Assembly (NCBI GenBank): GCA_036563875.1 | Contig: DATCLO010000207.1 | Span: forward strand, 1-64,000 | Length of the DNA stretch: 64,000 bases | Reading direction: 5' to 3' | Source of the DNA: ZC4RG29 sp036563875 | GTDB lineage: Bacteria; Bacteroidota; Bacteroidia; Cytophagales; Cyclobacteriaceae | Shown: positions 1 to 7,626 of the stretch, piece by piece | Layout: the number at the start of each line of letters is the position of its first letter | How positions within the stretch are numbered: position 1 is the first letter of the stretch | Made by a program: the position numbers and the translations under genes | The notes under the pieces: model-generated | Told to the model about the DNA's origin: nothing | Database searches by the model: none | The model's input: only the letters and a program-made list of their open reading frames with translations

Positions 1-39
1 CTGCCTGCCGCCATGCAGGCCTGTGTCCTGTGGTTAAGA

Positions 40-768
40 CTATTGATTCGTATCTTCTCCAGATTGTTGTCCAGTAGGACCGTTAATTTCCAAACCAAGA
101 TTAAGATCGCGTCCGATAAACGACACATAGTCCGTCAGGTCCTTTGATTGAATCAGCTTCTCCATGACCTGGCGAAATTTGTCGATATACTCTTTAGCGA
201 TTTCTTCGCGGATAGAGTCGCTGAAGCGATTCCTGCGCGACTCCATTTTATAATCGATGAGACTATTGAGGCTCAGGAGTGTATTCGGAAAATCAAAATA
301 CACCCTTCGGTTGCCCTGCTGGTTTATTGTCAGGATGTCGCGTGCTCTGCCTTCCTGGAATTCGAGGTGGATGACCTTGTCTTCGAAATTCTTCATGCGG
401 ATACGACCGATGATGCGTTCGATGTTTCTAGGCTCCAGCTCGGAGAGCTTTTCAGGAATGTATATGAACAGCTTTGGAAATCGACTTCCGAGCGGAATGT
501 TTTTGAGGAGTTGGGAGATTAGCGGCTCAACGAAGTTGTTGACATATCCATACGCCAGCGCGTAGGGGAGGGAGAACTCCTCTTCTTCGAGTCGTGAGCC
601 GAACTCAGAAAGTACTGCTGTGATCGCTGTTGATATTAGCCCCAGGACGACGGTTACGGGCTCCGGGTCGAAGGGCGCATCTTTCCAGAATATCCAGCAC
701 AGCGCGACGATGAACGTGCCGAGCCATAGTAATACGATCAGACTCCGGGATACGAGCTGCAGCTTCAT
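40..768 (-). CDS. Probable membrane-anchored bacterial STING receptor (TM-STING, CBASS effector)
   Basis: The 242-residue protein has two N-terminal membrane segments (about residues 10-28 and 37-55) followed by a soluble domain of about 170 residues. That domain carries features I recall from prokaryotic STING: a helix with GYVNNFV (74-80), a strand FIYIP (101-105), and FDFPNT (158-163), in which Asp159 and Thr163 match the guanine-contacting D and T of the DFPTT motif of bacterial STING. Bacterial STINGs bind cyclic dinucleotides made by a CD-NTase during phage infection and trigger cell death; in TM-STING the membrane segments are the presumed effector. I start at the ATG at 768; the reading frame stays open further upstream, but that part is Arg/Pro-rich and not domain-like. 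The gene is transcribed towards the left edge, so a CD-NTase partner would lie outside the window. The family call is by motif only. Another two-TM sensor protein is the alternative. Confidence 0.6.
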   Translation of the reverse strand: MKLQLVSRSLIVLLWLGTFIVALCWIFWKDAPFDPEPVTVVLGLISTAITAVLSEFGSRLEEEEFSLPYALAYGYVNNFVEPLISQLLKNIPLGSRFPKLFIYIPEKLSELEPRNIERIIGRIRMKNFEDKVIHLEFQEGRARDILTINQQGNRRVYFDFPNTLLSLNSLIDYKMESRRNRFSDSIREEIAKEYIDKFRQVMEKLIQSKDLTDYVSFIGRDLNLGLEINGPTGQQSGEDTNQ

Positions 769-993
769 TGCGGTAGGTTGGGTTGGGGAGGAGGGTTTTG
801 TTCCTCTAATAAAGCAGAAATAACCAATTCGTACTACGGTTATTGGATGGGGGCGGGATAGACGCACCTCGACTGTTATCGGGGTGCATCTATCCATAAT
901 GTCGCATTCATACCTCCAAATGGCCGCCTTAGCACCCCTCATCGGATATGAAAGCGACCTAATTTCGCTCCGTAATCAAAATAATCCGAAGCA

Positions 994-1434
994 ATGGCAA
1001 GAGTAAGCACGTATTTGAATTTCGAACGCGAGACGGAGGCCGCGTTCAACTTTTACAAGTCGGTATTCGGCGGCGAGTTCGAAGGCCCGGGCATTATGCG
1101 GATGGGAGACGTACCTCCGCAAGAAGGTATGCCTCCGTTACCGGAGGCCGACAGGAATCTGGTCATGCACGTCGAGCTCAAGATCTTAGGCGGGCACGTG
1201 CTAATGGGGACAGACGTGCCGGAGTCTCATGGTATCAAGTTGGTGAAGGGCAATAACGTCCACATCAACCTTCAGCCGGACACCCGCAAAGAAACCGAAC
1301 GCCTCTTCAAAGCGCTTTCCGAAGGCGGCCATGTCACGATGGAGCTTCAGGACATGTTCTGGGGAGATTACTATGGTAGTTGTACTGATAAGTTCGGGGT
1401 GAATTGGATGTTTAATTGTGCGGAGAAGAAGTGA
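994..1434 (+). CDS. VOC-superfamily (PhnB/glyoxalase-like) protein
   Basis: A 146-residue protein with the PhnB-type VOC layout: it opens with a strand and FYKSVFGGEF, then a pair of beta-alpha-beta-beta-beta units, with HVELKILGGHVLMG near residues 59-72 and a C-terminal GDYYGSCTDKFGVNW typical of this group. VOC proteins include glyoxalases, bleomycin-resistance proteins and many enzymes of unknown substrate. The length is normal for PhnB-like members. It sits alone on the plus strand, divergent from the STING-like gene with a gap of about 225 bases. The substrate cannot be told from sequence. Confidence 0.85.
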   Translation: MARVSTYLNFERETEAAFNFYKSVFGGEFEGPGIMRMGDVPPQEGMPPLPEADRNLVMHVELKILGGHVLMGTDVPESHGIKLVKGNNVHINLQPDTRKETERLFKALSEGGHVTMELQDMFWGDYYGSCTDKFGVNWMFNCAEKK

Positions 1435-1763
1435 GGGATAGCACATTATGGAATTTAATCGGCTCTACCGTAGGATCAAACATATTTAATGAGGCTACGG
1501 AGAAGAAGTGACTGTCAGTCGCAGATGCAGGCGACTAGGGCCATTTATGGCGGTGACCCTAGGAGATCGGATGCCCTTCGTCAGGCTCAGGACCAGGCAA
1601 CGCTTCTCTTCTCAAGGTTGGCGTCTATCCTCCCAAAAATTTCGCGCTGATTGCTAAATTGGTCTGAGGTGTCCGGCGGGGTCGAAAAATCCTTGACCCA
1701 AAGGGTAATTAGGTTTTGACGCCCAATGGGATCGCATTCGTAGCGAAATGTCAATGGAGAATC
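1435..1763. other. Intergenic stretch with small repeats, no gene
   Basis: No convincing coding sequence. It holds a second copy of the 14 bases at the end of the VOC gene (CGGAGAAGAAGTGA at 1421-1434 and 1498-1511), a short hairpin AGTCGC/GCGACT (1517-1522 and 1531-1536) around a GATGCA hexamer, and the string CCCTTCGTCAGGCTCAGG at 1574-1591, a kind of sequence seen repeatedly between genes in many bacterial genomes. Confidence 0.6.
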
Positions 1764-2585
1764 ATGAGACATATATATAATCGACTCTCGGACGAGTACG
1801 ACCAGCTATACCTCCGACACTTAAAGGCATTCCAGGACTGCGCGATAGCGGCATCGAATCCATCCCAACTCCACGACCACTACGTCGACTTTTATCCAAG
1901 TTTTGGCGTCAAGCGAGATGAACAGACAGAATTTCTTGTGTACGGACAAGCCGTCGATGGCTGGAATACGCGGCTTTCTCTGGATGAAGAGATTACGTCC
2001 GAAAAAGTTGTACGAAGTATCAAGGAATCAAACACCTACCTACCCGAGTTGGATCACTGCCCTCTGGACTGGGTCAATGTTCAATGGTCGGACGCTACCT
2101 ACAAAAAAACATGCAATACCGACGACCTAAGAAAATTCTACCTTACCGCTCGCACCTATCGGTCATTTTTCTGGAATGTTATCTACAAGCTGATTTCTGA
2201 CTACTGCGACCTGAACCGTAACGACTGGAGTTGGGCAAGAAAGCTGGTATGGTCCAATCTCTATAAAATTGCGCCGCCAAAAGCAAACCCGGATGAACGT
2301 GAAAGGAGTTGGCAACACCCCATCGCGTTTGAGCTTGTGAAAAAAGAAATCGAAGAGCTGAAGCCTCGATACTGTATCGTACTTACCAACGAATCGTGGT
2401 GGCAGCCGTTCCGGGAATTTCTTAGGCCGAAAGATTTGCGGAATGGTCCCCTGCCCTCTGAAATCAAGGGATACGAGCAGTACAGAGATACGAAAATAGT
2501 TGTCACAAAGCGACCCCTGTACGCAAGTCACGACACCTTCGTTAACCAGGTCTTGGAGGTTATTCGAGGACGTATCAGGACCTAA
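1764..2585 (+). CDS. Hypothetical protein, possible uracil-DNA-glycosylase-like fold
   Basis: A 273-residue soluble protein rich in aromatic residues. I do not firmly recognise it. FLVYGQAVDGWN near residues 58-69 and a late IVLTNESWWQPF have the look of the first and last motifs of the uracil-DNA-glycosylase superfamily (GQxP..-like loop and a strand-loop with a polar residue), but the classic catalytic motifs are absent. The start at 1764 is chosen because GGAG lies four bases upstream; the longer frame from 1716 adds 16 unlikely residues. It lies between the STING-like gene and the toxin-antitoxin pair, in a segment that looks accessory, so a role in defence or DNA modification is possible but is inference only. 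Confidence 0.55.
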   Translation: MRHIYNRLSDEYDQLYLRHLKAFQDCAIAASNPSQLHDHYVDFYPSFGVKRDEQTEFLVYGQAVDGWNTRLSLDEEITSEKVVRSIKESNTYLPELDHCPLDWVNVQWSDATYKKTCNTDDLRKFYLTARTYRSFFWNVIYKLISDYCDLNRNDWSWARKLVWSNLYKIAPPKANPDERERSWQHPIAFELVKKEIEELKPRYCIVLTNESWWQPFREFLRPKDLRNGPLPSEIKGYEQYRDTKIVVTKRPLYASHDTFVNQVLEVIRGRIRT

Positions 2586-2620
2586 GTTGACCCCACATCC
2601 TCACACTCACACTCGCTCTG

Positions 2621-2875
2621 CTAATAGCGGTACCTACACTGCAGAATGATCACTGCATCCTTCTCGACCGTGTAGACAAGCCGGTGTTCATGATTTATAC
2701 GTCGCGACCAAAAGCCCGAAAGGTTTTCCTTGAGTGGTTCCGGTTTACCTGTACCCTGGAAGGGGGTTCGCGTAATTTCCTTAATTAGTGCATTAACCTT
2801 CTTCAGCATCGACTTATCGTACTGTTGCCAGTACAGGTAATCCTCCCAGGCATCGTCCATGAAAATGATTCTCAC
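2621..2875 (-). CDS. yoeB: YoeB-family mRNA interferase toxin
   Basis: The 84-residue protein matches Txe/YoeB in length and along its whole sequence: WEDYLYWQ (10-17), RTPFQGTGKPEPLK (36-49), the signature LSGFWSRRIN (52-61) and EHRLVY (63-68). YoeB is a ribosome-dependent mRNA endonuclease that cuts in the A site. Catalytic Glu46 and Arg65 are present, but the catalytic His83 of E. coli YoeB is Arg here (C-terminus CRYRY rather than CRYHY). The start is a GTG that overlaps the antitoxin stop as GTGA, which is typical translational coupling for this family. Whether the toxin is active is open because of the His change. Confidence 0.92.
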   Translation of the reverse strand: MRIIFMDDAWEDYLYWQQYDKSMLKKVNALIKEITRTPFQGTGKPEPLKENLSGFWSRRINHEHRLVYTVEKDAVIILQCRYRY

Positions 2876-3126
2876 TCGTCAGGCAACAGTTCTCTGGCCG
2901 TACCTTTTCCTCTCTCGTACTGCTCAAGTGCGCGTTGAAGGCGTTCCGCGTTCTTAGGTGATTTCAGGAGGTAAAACGTCTCCATGATGCTCTCATACTC
3001 CGATTCAGAAAGTACGACGATATTCTCGCCCCGGGTTCTGGTCACGAACAAGGGACTGCGGCTCCTGAAGACTTCATCGAGGTAGGATTTTAGTTTTTGC
3101 CGGAAGTCTGAGTAGGTGGTGATCAT
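2872..3126 (-). CDS. yefM: YefM/Phd-family antitoxin
   Basis: An 84-residue antitoxin with the Phd/YefM N-terminal DNA-binding fold: MITTYSDFRQKL at the start, PLFVTRTRGENIVVLSESEY (25-44), then ETFYLLKSPKNAERL and a charged C-terminal tail that would wrap the toxin. It represses its own promoter and neutralises YoeB. It precedes and overlaps the toxin gene by four bases. Two TGTACA palindromes lie just upstream, matching the operator design known for yefM-yoeB. Confidence 0.92.
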   Translation of the reverse strand: MITTYSDFRQKLKSYLDEVFRSRSPLFVTRTRGENIVVLSESEYESIMETFYLLKSPKNAERLQRALEQYERGKGTARELLPDE

Positions 3127-3153
3127 ATTCCAAATATCGTGAATTCTTGTCTA

Positions 3154-3173
3154 TTGTACAACAAATTGTACAA
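3154..3173 (-). promoter_or_regulatory. Tandem TGTACA operator of the yefM-yoeB operon
   Basis: Two identical 8-base palindromes TTGTACAA (3154-3161 and 3166-3173), with centres 12 bases apart, lie 28-47 bases upstream of the yefM start. The E. coli YefM-YoeB complex is known to bind adjacent palindromes with TGTACA cores, so this is very probably the autoregulatory operator. Confidence 0.8.
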
Positions 3174-3279
3174 TTTGATTCATTCACATTCTGGGCCAGC
3201 ATAGGGACAAAATAGGCCTGTTGGGTGAGAAATGAGGAGAAAATCCTCATTCTTACTGTCCGCACTCACACTGTTTTTG

Positions 3280-3365
3280 TACCCGAGGCGGGAGTTGAAC
3301 CCGCACGACCATTACTGGCCACAGGATTTTAAGTCCTGCGTGTCTACCAGTTCCACCACTCGGGC
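3280..3365 (-). tRNA. tRNA-Leu (anticodon UAA)
   Basis: An 86-base class II tRNA. The acceptor stem GCCCGAG pairs with CTCGGGT (one G-U), the discriminator is A, the anticodon stem CAGGA/TCCTG encloses loop CTTAAAA with anticodon TAA at 3331-3329, a long variable arm follows, and the T-arm reads GCGGGTTCAACTCCCGC. CCA is not encoded, as is usual in Bacteroidota. Confidence 0.95.
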
Positions 3366-3395
3366 ATTGAATCCGCACCCCCCCAAAAAAACCAA

Positions 3396-3427
3396 AACCC
3401 CTTTCCGCCGGCCAGCGGAAAGGGGTT
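3396..3427 (-). terminator. Rho-independent terminator between the two tRNA genes
   Basis: A perfect 13-base-pair stem (AACCCCTTTCCGC and its complement) with a six-base loop. On the minus strand it is followed by TTTTGGTTTTTTT. It sits directly downstream of tRNA-Gly and upstream of tRNA-Leu, so it ends or attenuates the tRNA-Gly transcript or acts as a processing hairpin. Confidence 0.75.
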
Positions 3428-3433
3428 CGGACC

Positions 3434-3507
<74 letters not shown>

Positions 3508-3615
3508 ATTTAACTACCCCGACTGCCTCCAGCAATTCGGGGGTGCCAAATTAATAACAGATTCGAAAAATTTTCGCGTGAAAATAAACTTTTCTTGGCG
3601 ATTTTAAACTCCCCA

Positions 3616-3655
3616 GACGGGTTTCCGGTTCCCCGGAAGACCTCCCCAGCCCGTC
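3616..3655 (-). terminator. Possible terminator downstream of the desaturase
   Basis: Nested inverted repeats: outer GACGGG/CCCGTC (3616-3621 and 3650-3655) and inner TTCCGG/CCGGAA (3623-3628 and 3633-3638). On the minus strand they overlap the desaturase stop codon and are followed by an A/T-rich stretch, though not a clean T-run. Confidence 0.35.
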
Positions 3656-4589
3656 AGGCGGACTTCTTCAGTTCTTCCATCTCCCGGCGGAGCTCTCGGG
3701 CATGCTCCTTGTTCTTAGAATACTGAATGTGCTTGGGCACTTTCTTCAGATCCCAGATCAGACCGACCGCAGCCAGCCCCCTGAGAATGTAGTAGGTAAT
3801 GTCAATTTCCCACCAGAAAAAGCCCTGACGCGCCGACACCTCATAATAATGGTGGTTGTTGTGCCACCCCTCACCCAGAGTCAGCAAGGCCAGCCACAGG
3901 CTGTTCCGACTCTCATCGTTCGACTCATAGCGCTGGGTGCCAAACTTGTGCATGATCGAATTGATCGAGAACGTGGCATGGTACAGGATTACCGTGCTCA
4001 GGAAGAAACCAACGAACAGCGTCGAAAAACCGGCCGTCGTGAACATTGCCGCCAAACTACCGCCATTGACAATGCCCCCCAGGGCTGTTACTACCACGGC
4101 CAGCACCAGGGGAGGAACGAGATAGTTCTTGTTCAGCCAAACCAGCTCGGGATACTTCGCGTAGTCGGCAATGATCTTGTAATCCGTTTCTTTGAAGTCG
4201 GGCCCCACAATCCACCCTACGTGTGAATACCAGAACCCGTACAGTTTCATTGAATGGGGATCAGCTGGTGTATCGCTGTGACGATGGTGATGCCGGTGAT
4301 GTGATGCCCACCACAGCGCGCCCTTCTGTGCTGACGTCTGCGCCATGAAGGCGATGACAAATTGAAACCATCGCGAGGTGGAATATGACTTATGTGCGAA
4401 ATAGCGATGATATCCGCCCGTCACCCAAAACATGCGGACAACATACAGCACTCCGCAAACGATCCAGTCGAATGTTGTTGCTCCGGTATACAGTGCGCCG
4501 AGAGGCAGCAGGTGTACAGCAATAAACGCAAGCTCTTGCTTCAGCTTAGGTTTTCTTCTCTTAGGGAGTTCGATAGTCTGTGTGCTCAT
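3654..4589 (-). CDS. Acyl-CoA (delta-9 type) fatty acid desaturase
   Basis: A 311-residue integral membrane di-iron desaturase. The three histidine boxes are intact: HRYFAH (61-66), HHRHHHRH (97-104) and HNNHH (243-247). Four or so hydrophobic segments surround them (about 22-50, 72-90, 155-175, 185-205). The family inserts a cis double bond into acyl chains using O2 and electrons from a cytochrome b5-like or ferredoxin donor, which tunes membrane fluidity. The ATG at 4589 is preferred over the TTG one codon upstream. A TATTTTTG promoter-like box lies at 4646-4653 on the same strand. A second, shorter desaturase lies at 6849. Confidence 0.93.
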   Translation of the reverse strand: MSTQTIELPKRRKPKLKQELAFIAVHLLPLGALYTGATTFDWIVCGVLYVVRMFWVTGGYHRYFAHKSYSTSRWFQFVIAFMAQTSAQKGALWWASHHRHHHRHSDTPADPHSMKLYGFWYSHVGWIVGPDFKETDYKIIADYAKYPELVWLNKNYLVPPLVLAVVVTALGGIVNGGSLAAMFTTAGFSTLFVGFFLSTVILYHATFSINSIMHKFGTQRYESNDESRNSLWLALLTLGEGWHNNHHYYEVSARQGFFWWEIDITYYILRGLAAVGLIWDLKKVPKHIQYSKNKEHARELRREMEELKKSA

Positions 4590-4784
4590 CAAAAGTAATC
4601 CAATTCATATGTCACCTCCAGCTCCAGCGCATGTCAATGACAACACAAAAATAGGCAGAAAAGTAATTAGTTTTGACTGCCCGTAATTTCAATAACCACC
4701 AACGACGCCAAATCGTGCGATCAACTCGATATAGTTTCACTCCAATACACAAGCTAACACCTGTGAGCCTGAACGATTGAACTG

Positions 4785-6044
4785 ATGACAGATACAAAAA
4801 CAGTAGGTACCCACGACGATCTCATCGCGCTGAAACCGGAGGGTAGGTTCGACGTAACCTGTGCGGCCTGTGGTACTGAGCAGTTGTCAGAAGGTGAGCT
4901 CCTGTTTCAGGGAATACACATCGTAGCCAAACACACGTGCTCACAGTGCGTGCAAACGTTCTATACAACACTTCCTATTGGACACGATTTACTCTACCCG
5001 GCCACATTCGCCGAACAAGGAAAAAGACTGTCTTGCGATTCAACAGCAGTGGGCTGGTTGATCGATCCTCTGCTTCAATCTCTTTTCCACGGGGCGGCCA
5101 TCACAGTGTCCATCACGAAGAAGGGCGACACCGCGACAGACAGTGCAATCATTCTCAATTGCCTGGACCACGTCTATGGTCATGTCTATACCAAACTGTG
5201 GAATGCCATTGTATTGAGAAGAAAGTATCCTGACCTCCATCTTATCGTCTTCGTCCCCCGAGCACTGGCATGGCTCGTTCCCGACGATGTTCCGGAGATC
5301 TGGATTTTTGATGCCCCCCTGAAAGAGATGCATCGCGGCATCGCCAACCTGGACGCAGAGTTGAAGGACCGAATACAGTCTCTCACCAACGTTTGGCTTA
5401 GCAAAGCGTACACGCATCTCGATCTTGAAACGATCGACCTGCGAAAGTTGCACCGCACTGAACCCTTCGACCTCTCACGATTTAGCAACCTTAAACCGAC
5501 GATCACCTTTGTGCTAAGAGAGGACCGGTTGTGGCAACCCACGCATCTCGAATACTTCCTGTTCAAAGTAGCTGTTAAGTTCAAACTCAGCCGGGCGCTC
5601 TTCGTGTGGAGACAGAATCGCCGCATCGCCAGAACTGCGCGCAAGATTCACCGCGAGTTACCCTTCGCGGAGTTCTTTGCGGTGGGTCTCGGCATGACGG
5701 GCAGGTTGCCCCAATTGATCCATGATCGAAGAAAAAAAGCACCGACGCTCGACGATGAGGTGCTGTGGTGTCAGCTCTACGCCAGATCCCACATCGTCAT
5801 CGGCGTGCACGGATCCAACATGTTGTTACCAACATCGCTTTCGGCCGGGTTCATCGCCATTATGCCGCGTTACAAGATTCGGCATATTGCCGAAGACATT
5901 GCCATGGTCAAATCAAGTCGCTTTTTACTGTTCCTGGGAAGGCACGTCGACCAGTTCGCCAGCCCAACGCTTGTAAGCCAACATGCCGTTAGCATGATCC
6001 GCTACTTCCCCTACGTATATAAAAACGCCACTCAAAGCGTTTAG
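4785..6044 (+). CDS. Putative glycosyltransferase (GT61-like C-terminus) with an N-terminal zinc ribbon
   Basis: A 419-residue soluble protein I recognise only in part. Cys26, Cys29, Cys52 and Cys55 (CAAC and CSQC) form a likely zinc ribbon. The C-terminal half has SHIVIGVHGSNMLLPTS (about 335-351), which resembles the GxHGAGLTN loop of GT61 (DUF563) transferases where the sugar nucleotide binds. The middle (about 110-165) could be the first Rossmann half. There is no signal peptide or membrane segment. It stands alone between two lipid-desaturase genes, so envelope glycan or glycolipid synthesis is a reasonable but unproven guess. Confidence 0.5.
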   Translation: MTDTKTVGTHDDLIALKPEGRFDVTCAACGTEQLSEGELLFQGIHIVAKHTCSQCVQTFYTTLPIGHDLLYPATFAEQGKRLSCDSTAVGWLIDPLLQSLFHGAAITVSITKKGDTATDSAIILNCLDHVYGHVYTKLWNAIVLRRKYPDLHLIVFVPRALAWLVPDDVPEIWIFDAPLKEMHRGIANLDAELKDRIQSLTNVWLSKAYTHLDLETIDLRKLHRTEPFDLSRFSNLKPTITFVLREDRLWQPTHLEYFLFKVAVKFKLSRALFVWRQNRRIARTARKIHRELPFAEFFAVGLGMTGRLPQLIHDRRKKAPTLDDEVLWCQLYARSHIVIGVHGSNMLLPTSLSAGFIAIMPRYKIRHIAEDIAMVKSSRFLLFLGRHVDQFASPTLVSQHAVSMIRYFPYVYKNATQSV

Positions 6045-6115
6045 GCATACATATTGCCCCTATTGGCGTTTGCGATGATGATAATCTCGCATTTATGACG
6101 TTACTTTGTTGTCGA

Positions 6116-6733
6116 ATGTCACATACTCAGACGATCGCGCTCTATCAGCCCCTCCTCCAATCCATTGCCTACAATCTGGTTCGGTGCAAGGAAGACGCGG
6201 AGGATATTGTTCAGGAGACCTTTTTGAGGTTCCTGACCGTGAAGCCGGAGACTGTCGTCAACCTTAAGGCGTACCTGATCCAGTCCGTCGTAAATAACTG
6301 CCGGAACCACCTTAAAGCGCTTAAGCGCAAGAAGGAGGACTTTTTCAGCCAGTTGAGCCAGGTGAATCTTGCCGAAATTCTCGGACGCTTCAAGGAGTCG
6401 AACCTGTCACATCTCGACCTGGACATCAACCTCCAGGAAGCTTTCAAACTGCTGCAACAAAAACTGGAACCCCTGGAACGCACCGTTTTTGTGCTTAAAG
6501 AGGTATTTGACTTCGACTACGAAACGCTGCAGGAAACGCTCGACAAGAAGAAAGACCACCTGCGGCAACTGCTTTCACGTGCCAAGAGTAAACTAAACAA
6601 GGAATCATTCCGCATCCGTGTCGAATTTCCCGACATCAGTGCTCTGACCGCTGCATTTCGAAAGGCGTGCAACCTCGGTCAAACCGATGAACTGGTGACC
6701 GTTCTGAAGTCCGACCTTCAACCCGAAAAATAA
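6116..6733 (+). CDS. ECF-type RNA polymerase sigma factor
   Basis: A 205-residue sigma-70 family protein. Region 2 is seen at about 8-75, with YNLVRCKEDAEDIVQETFLR (the conserved DAEDIVQETF), and region 4 at about 110-165, with LEPLERTVFVLKEVFDFDYE and SRAKSKL. The roughly 40-residue tail (AFRKACNLGQTDELVTVLKSDL) looks like the start of the SnoaL-like extension found in SigJ/ECF41 sigma factors, but it stops after one helix. No anti-sigma factor gene is adjacent. The ATG at 6116 is preferred to the frame start at 6095. The desaturase at 6849 follows in the same direction after 115 bases and may be a target. Confidence 0.85.
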   Translation: MSHTQTIALYQPLLQSIAYNLVRCKEDAEDIVQETFLRFLTVKPETVVNLKAYLIQSVVNNCRNHLKALKRKKEDFFSQLSQVNLAEILGRFKESNLSHLDLDINLQEAFKLLQQKLEPLERTVFVLKEVFDFDYETLQETLDKKKDHLRQLLSRAKSKLNKESFRIRVEFPDISALTAAFRKACNLGQTDELVTVLKSDLQPEK

Positions 6734-6848
6734 TTCTGCACTTTTTTGTCACAAGCCCTGGCGGTCGTTGTCTTACAGTAAAGGCCGCTGCTTTTTAGCG
6801 ATTTATTGCAGGCCTTATTAAAACAGAAAACACTTAAACGTAAACCTA

Positions 6849-7619
6849 ATGCTTGTTATCCTGGCCTTTTTTGTGTGCCACTGGTACCTCTCCCTCTTCT
6901 TTCAAACCTTTTTCCTTCACCGCTACGCAGCTCATGGTGCCTTTACCATGAATAAATTCACGGAAAAGGTCTTCTTTGTGCTGACCTGGATATTCCAGGG
7001 ATCCAACTATCTCAATGCATACGGCTATGGCGTCATGCACCGCATGCACCACGCATTCGCCGACACGGAGAATGATCCTCATTCACCGAAATACGACGAG
7101 ACGATCTGGAATATGATGTGGAAGACGAAAACCATCTATTCCGCGATCTGCAAGAACCAAATGATCGTCGATGAACGCTTCACGCGAGGTGTTCCCCGCT
7201 GGGATGCCTTTGATCGCTTTGCCAGTTCCTGGCCGTCACGGATCATGTGGGGTGTTGTGTACGTTGCCATTTATGCTGCGTTCGCGACGCAATGGTGGTT
7301 ATGGCTTCTCCTTCCTATACAATTCCTGATGAGTCCTATTCACGGCGCCATCATCAACTGGTTTGCGCACAAGTATGGTTACAGAAATTTCGAAGTCGGT
7401 GATACATCCAAAAACTTCCTGCCTGTAGACTTTCTCATGATGGGCGAAAGCTATCATAACAATCACCATAAGAACGGTTCACGCGCCAACTTCGGAGGCA
7501 TCCGGTGGCATGAGATCGATCCGACCTATTTGGTGATCAAGCTGCTCCACAAAATCGGTGTCATCAGTTTGACACGTTCGCAGGAGATTCGACCGCAGAC
7601 GGTTAAAAGGGCGGCTTGA
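6849..7619 (+). CDS. Fatty acid desaturase, short form
   Basis: A 256-residue membrane desaturase. Histidine boxes: HRYAAH (24-29), HRMHH (64-68) and HNNHH (203-207). The N-terminus is short, with the first box directly after one membrane segment; a second hydrophobic region lies at about 132-165. The sequence differs clearly from the desaturase at 3654, so the two probably act on different substrates or positions. It follows the ECF sigma gene on the same strand and converges on mutS. Confidence 0.92.
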   Translation: MLVILAFFVCHWYLSLFFQTFFLHRYAAHGAFTMNKFTEKVFFVLTWIFQGSNYLNAYGYGVMHRMHHAFADTENDPHSPKYDETIWNMMWKTKTIYSAICKNQMIVDERFTRGVPRWDAFDRFASSWPSRIMWGVVYVAIYAAFATQWWLWLLLPIQFLMSPIHGAIINWFAHKYGYRNFEVGDTSKNFLPVDFLMMGESYHNNHHKNGSRANFGGIRWHEIDPTYLVIKLLHKIGVISLTRSQEIRPQTVKRAA

Positions 7620-7626
7620 GAATGTA

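Noticed and set aside
1..20. Short hairpin GCCTGC/GCAGGC and an ATG on the minus strand at 14, possible start of the next gene
   Set aside because: Too little sequence to tell a gene start from an intergenic palindrome.
768..942. N-terminal extension of the STING-like protein from 942
   Set aside because: Adds 58 residues rich in Arg, Pro and Cys that do not look like a domain; the ATG at 768 places the first membrane helix at the usual distance.
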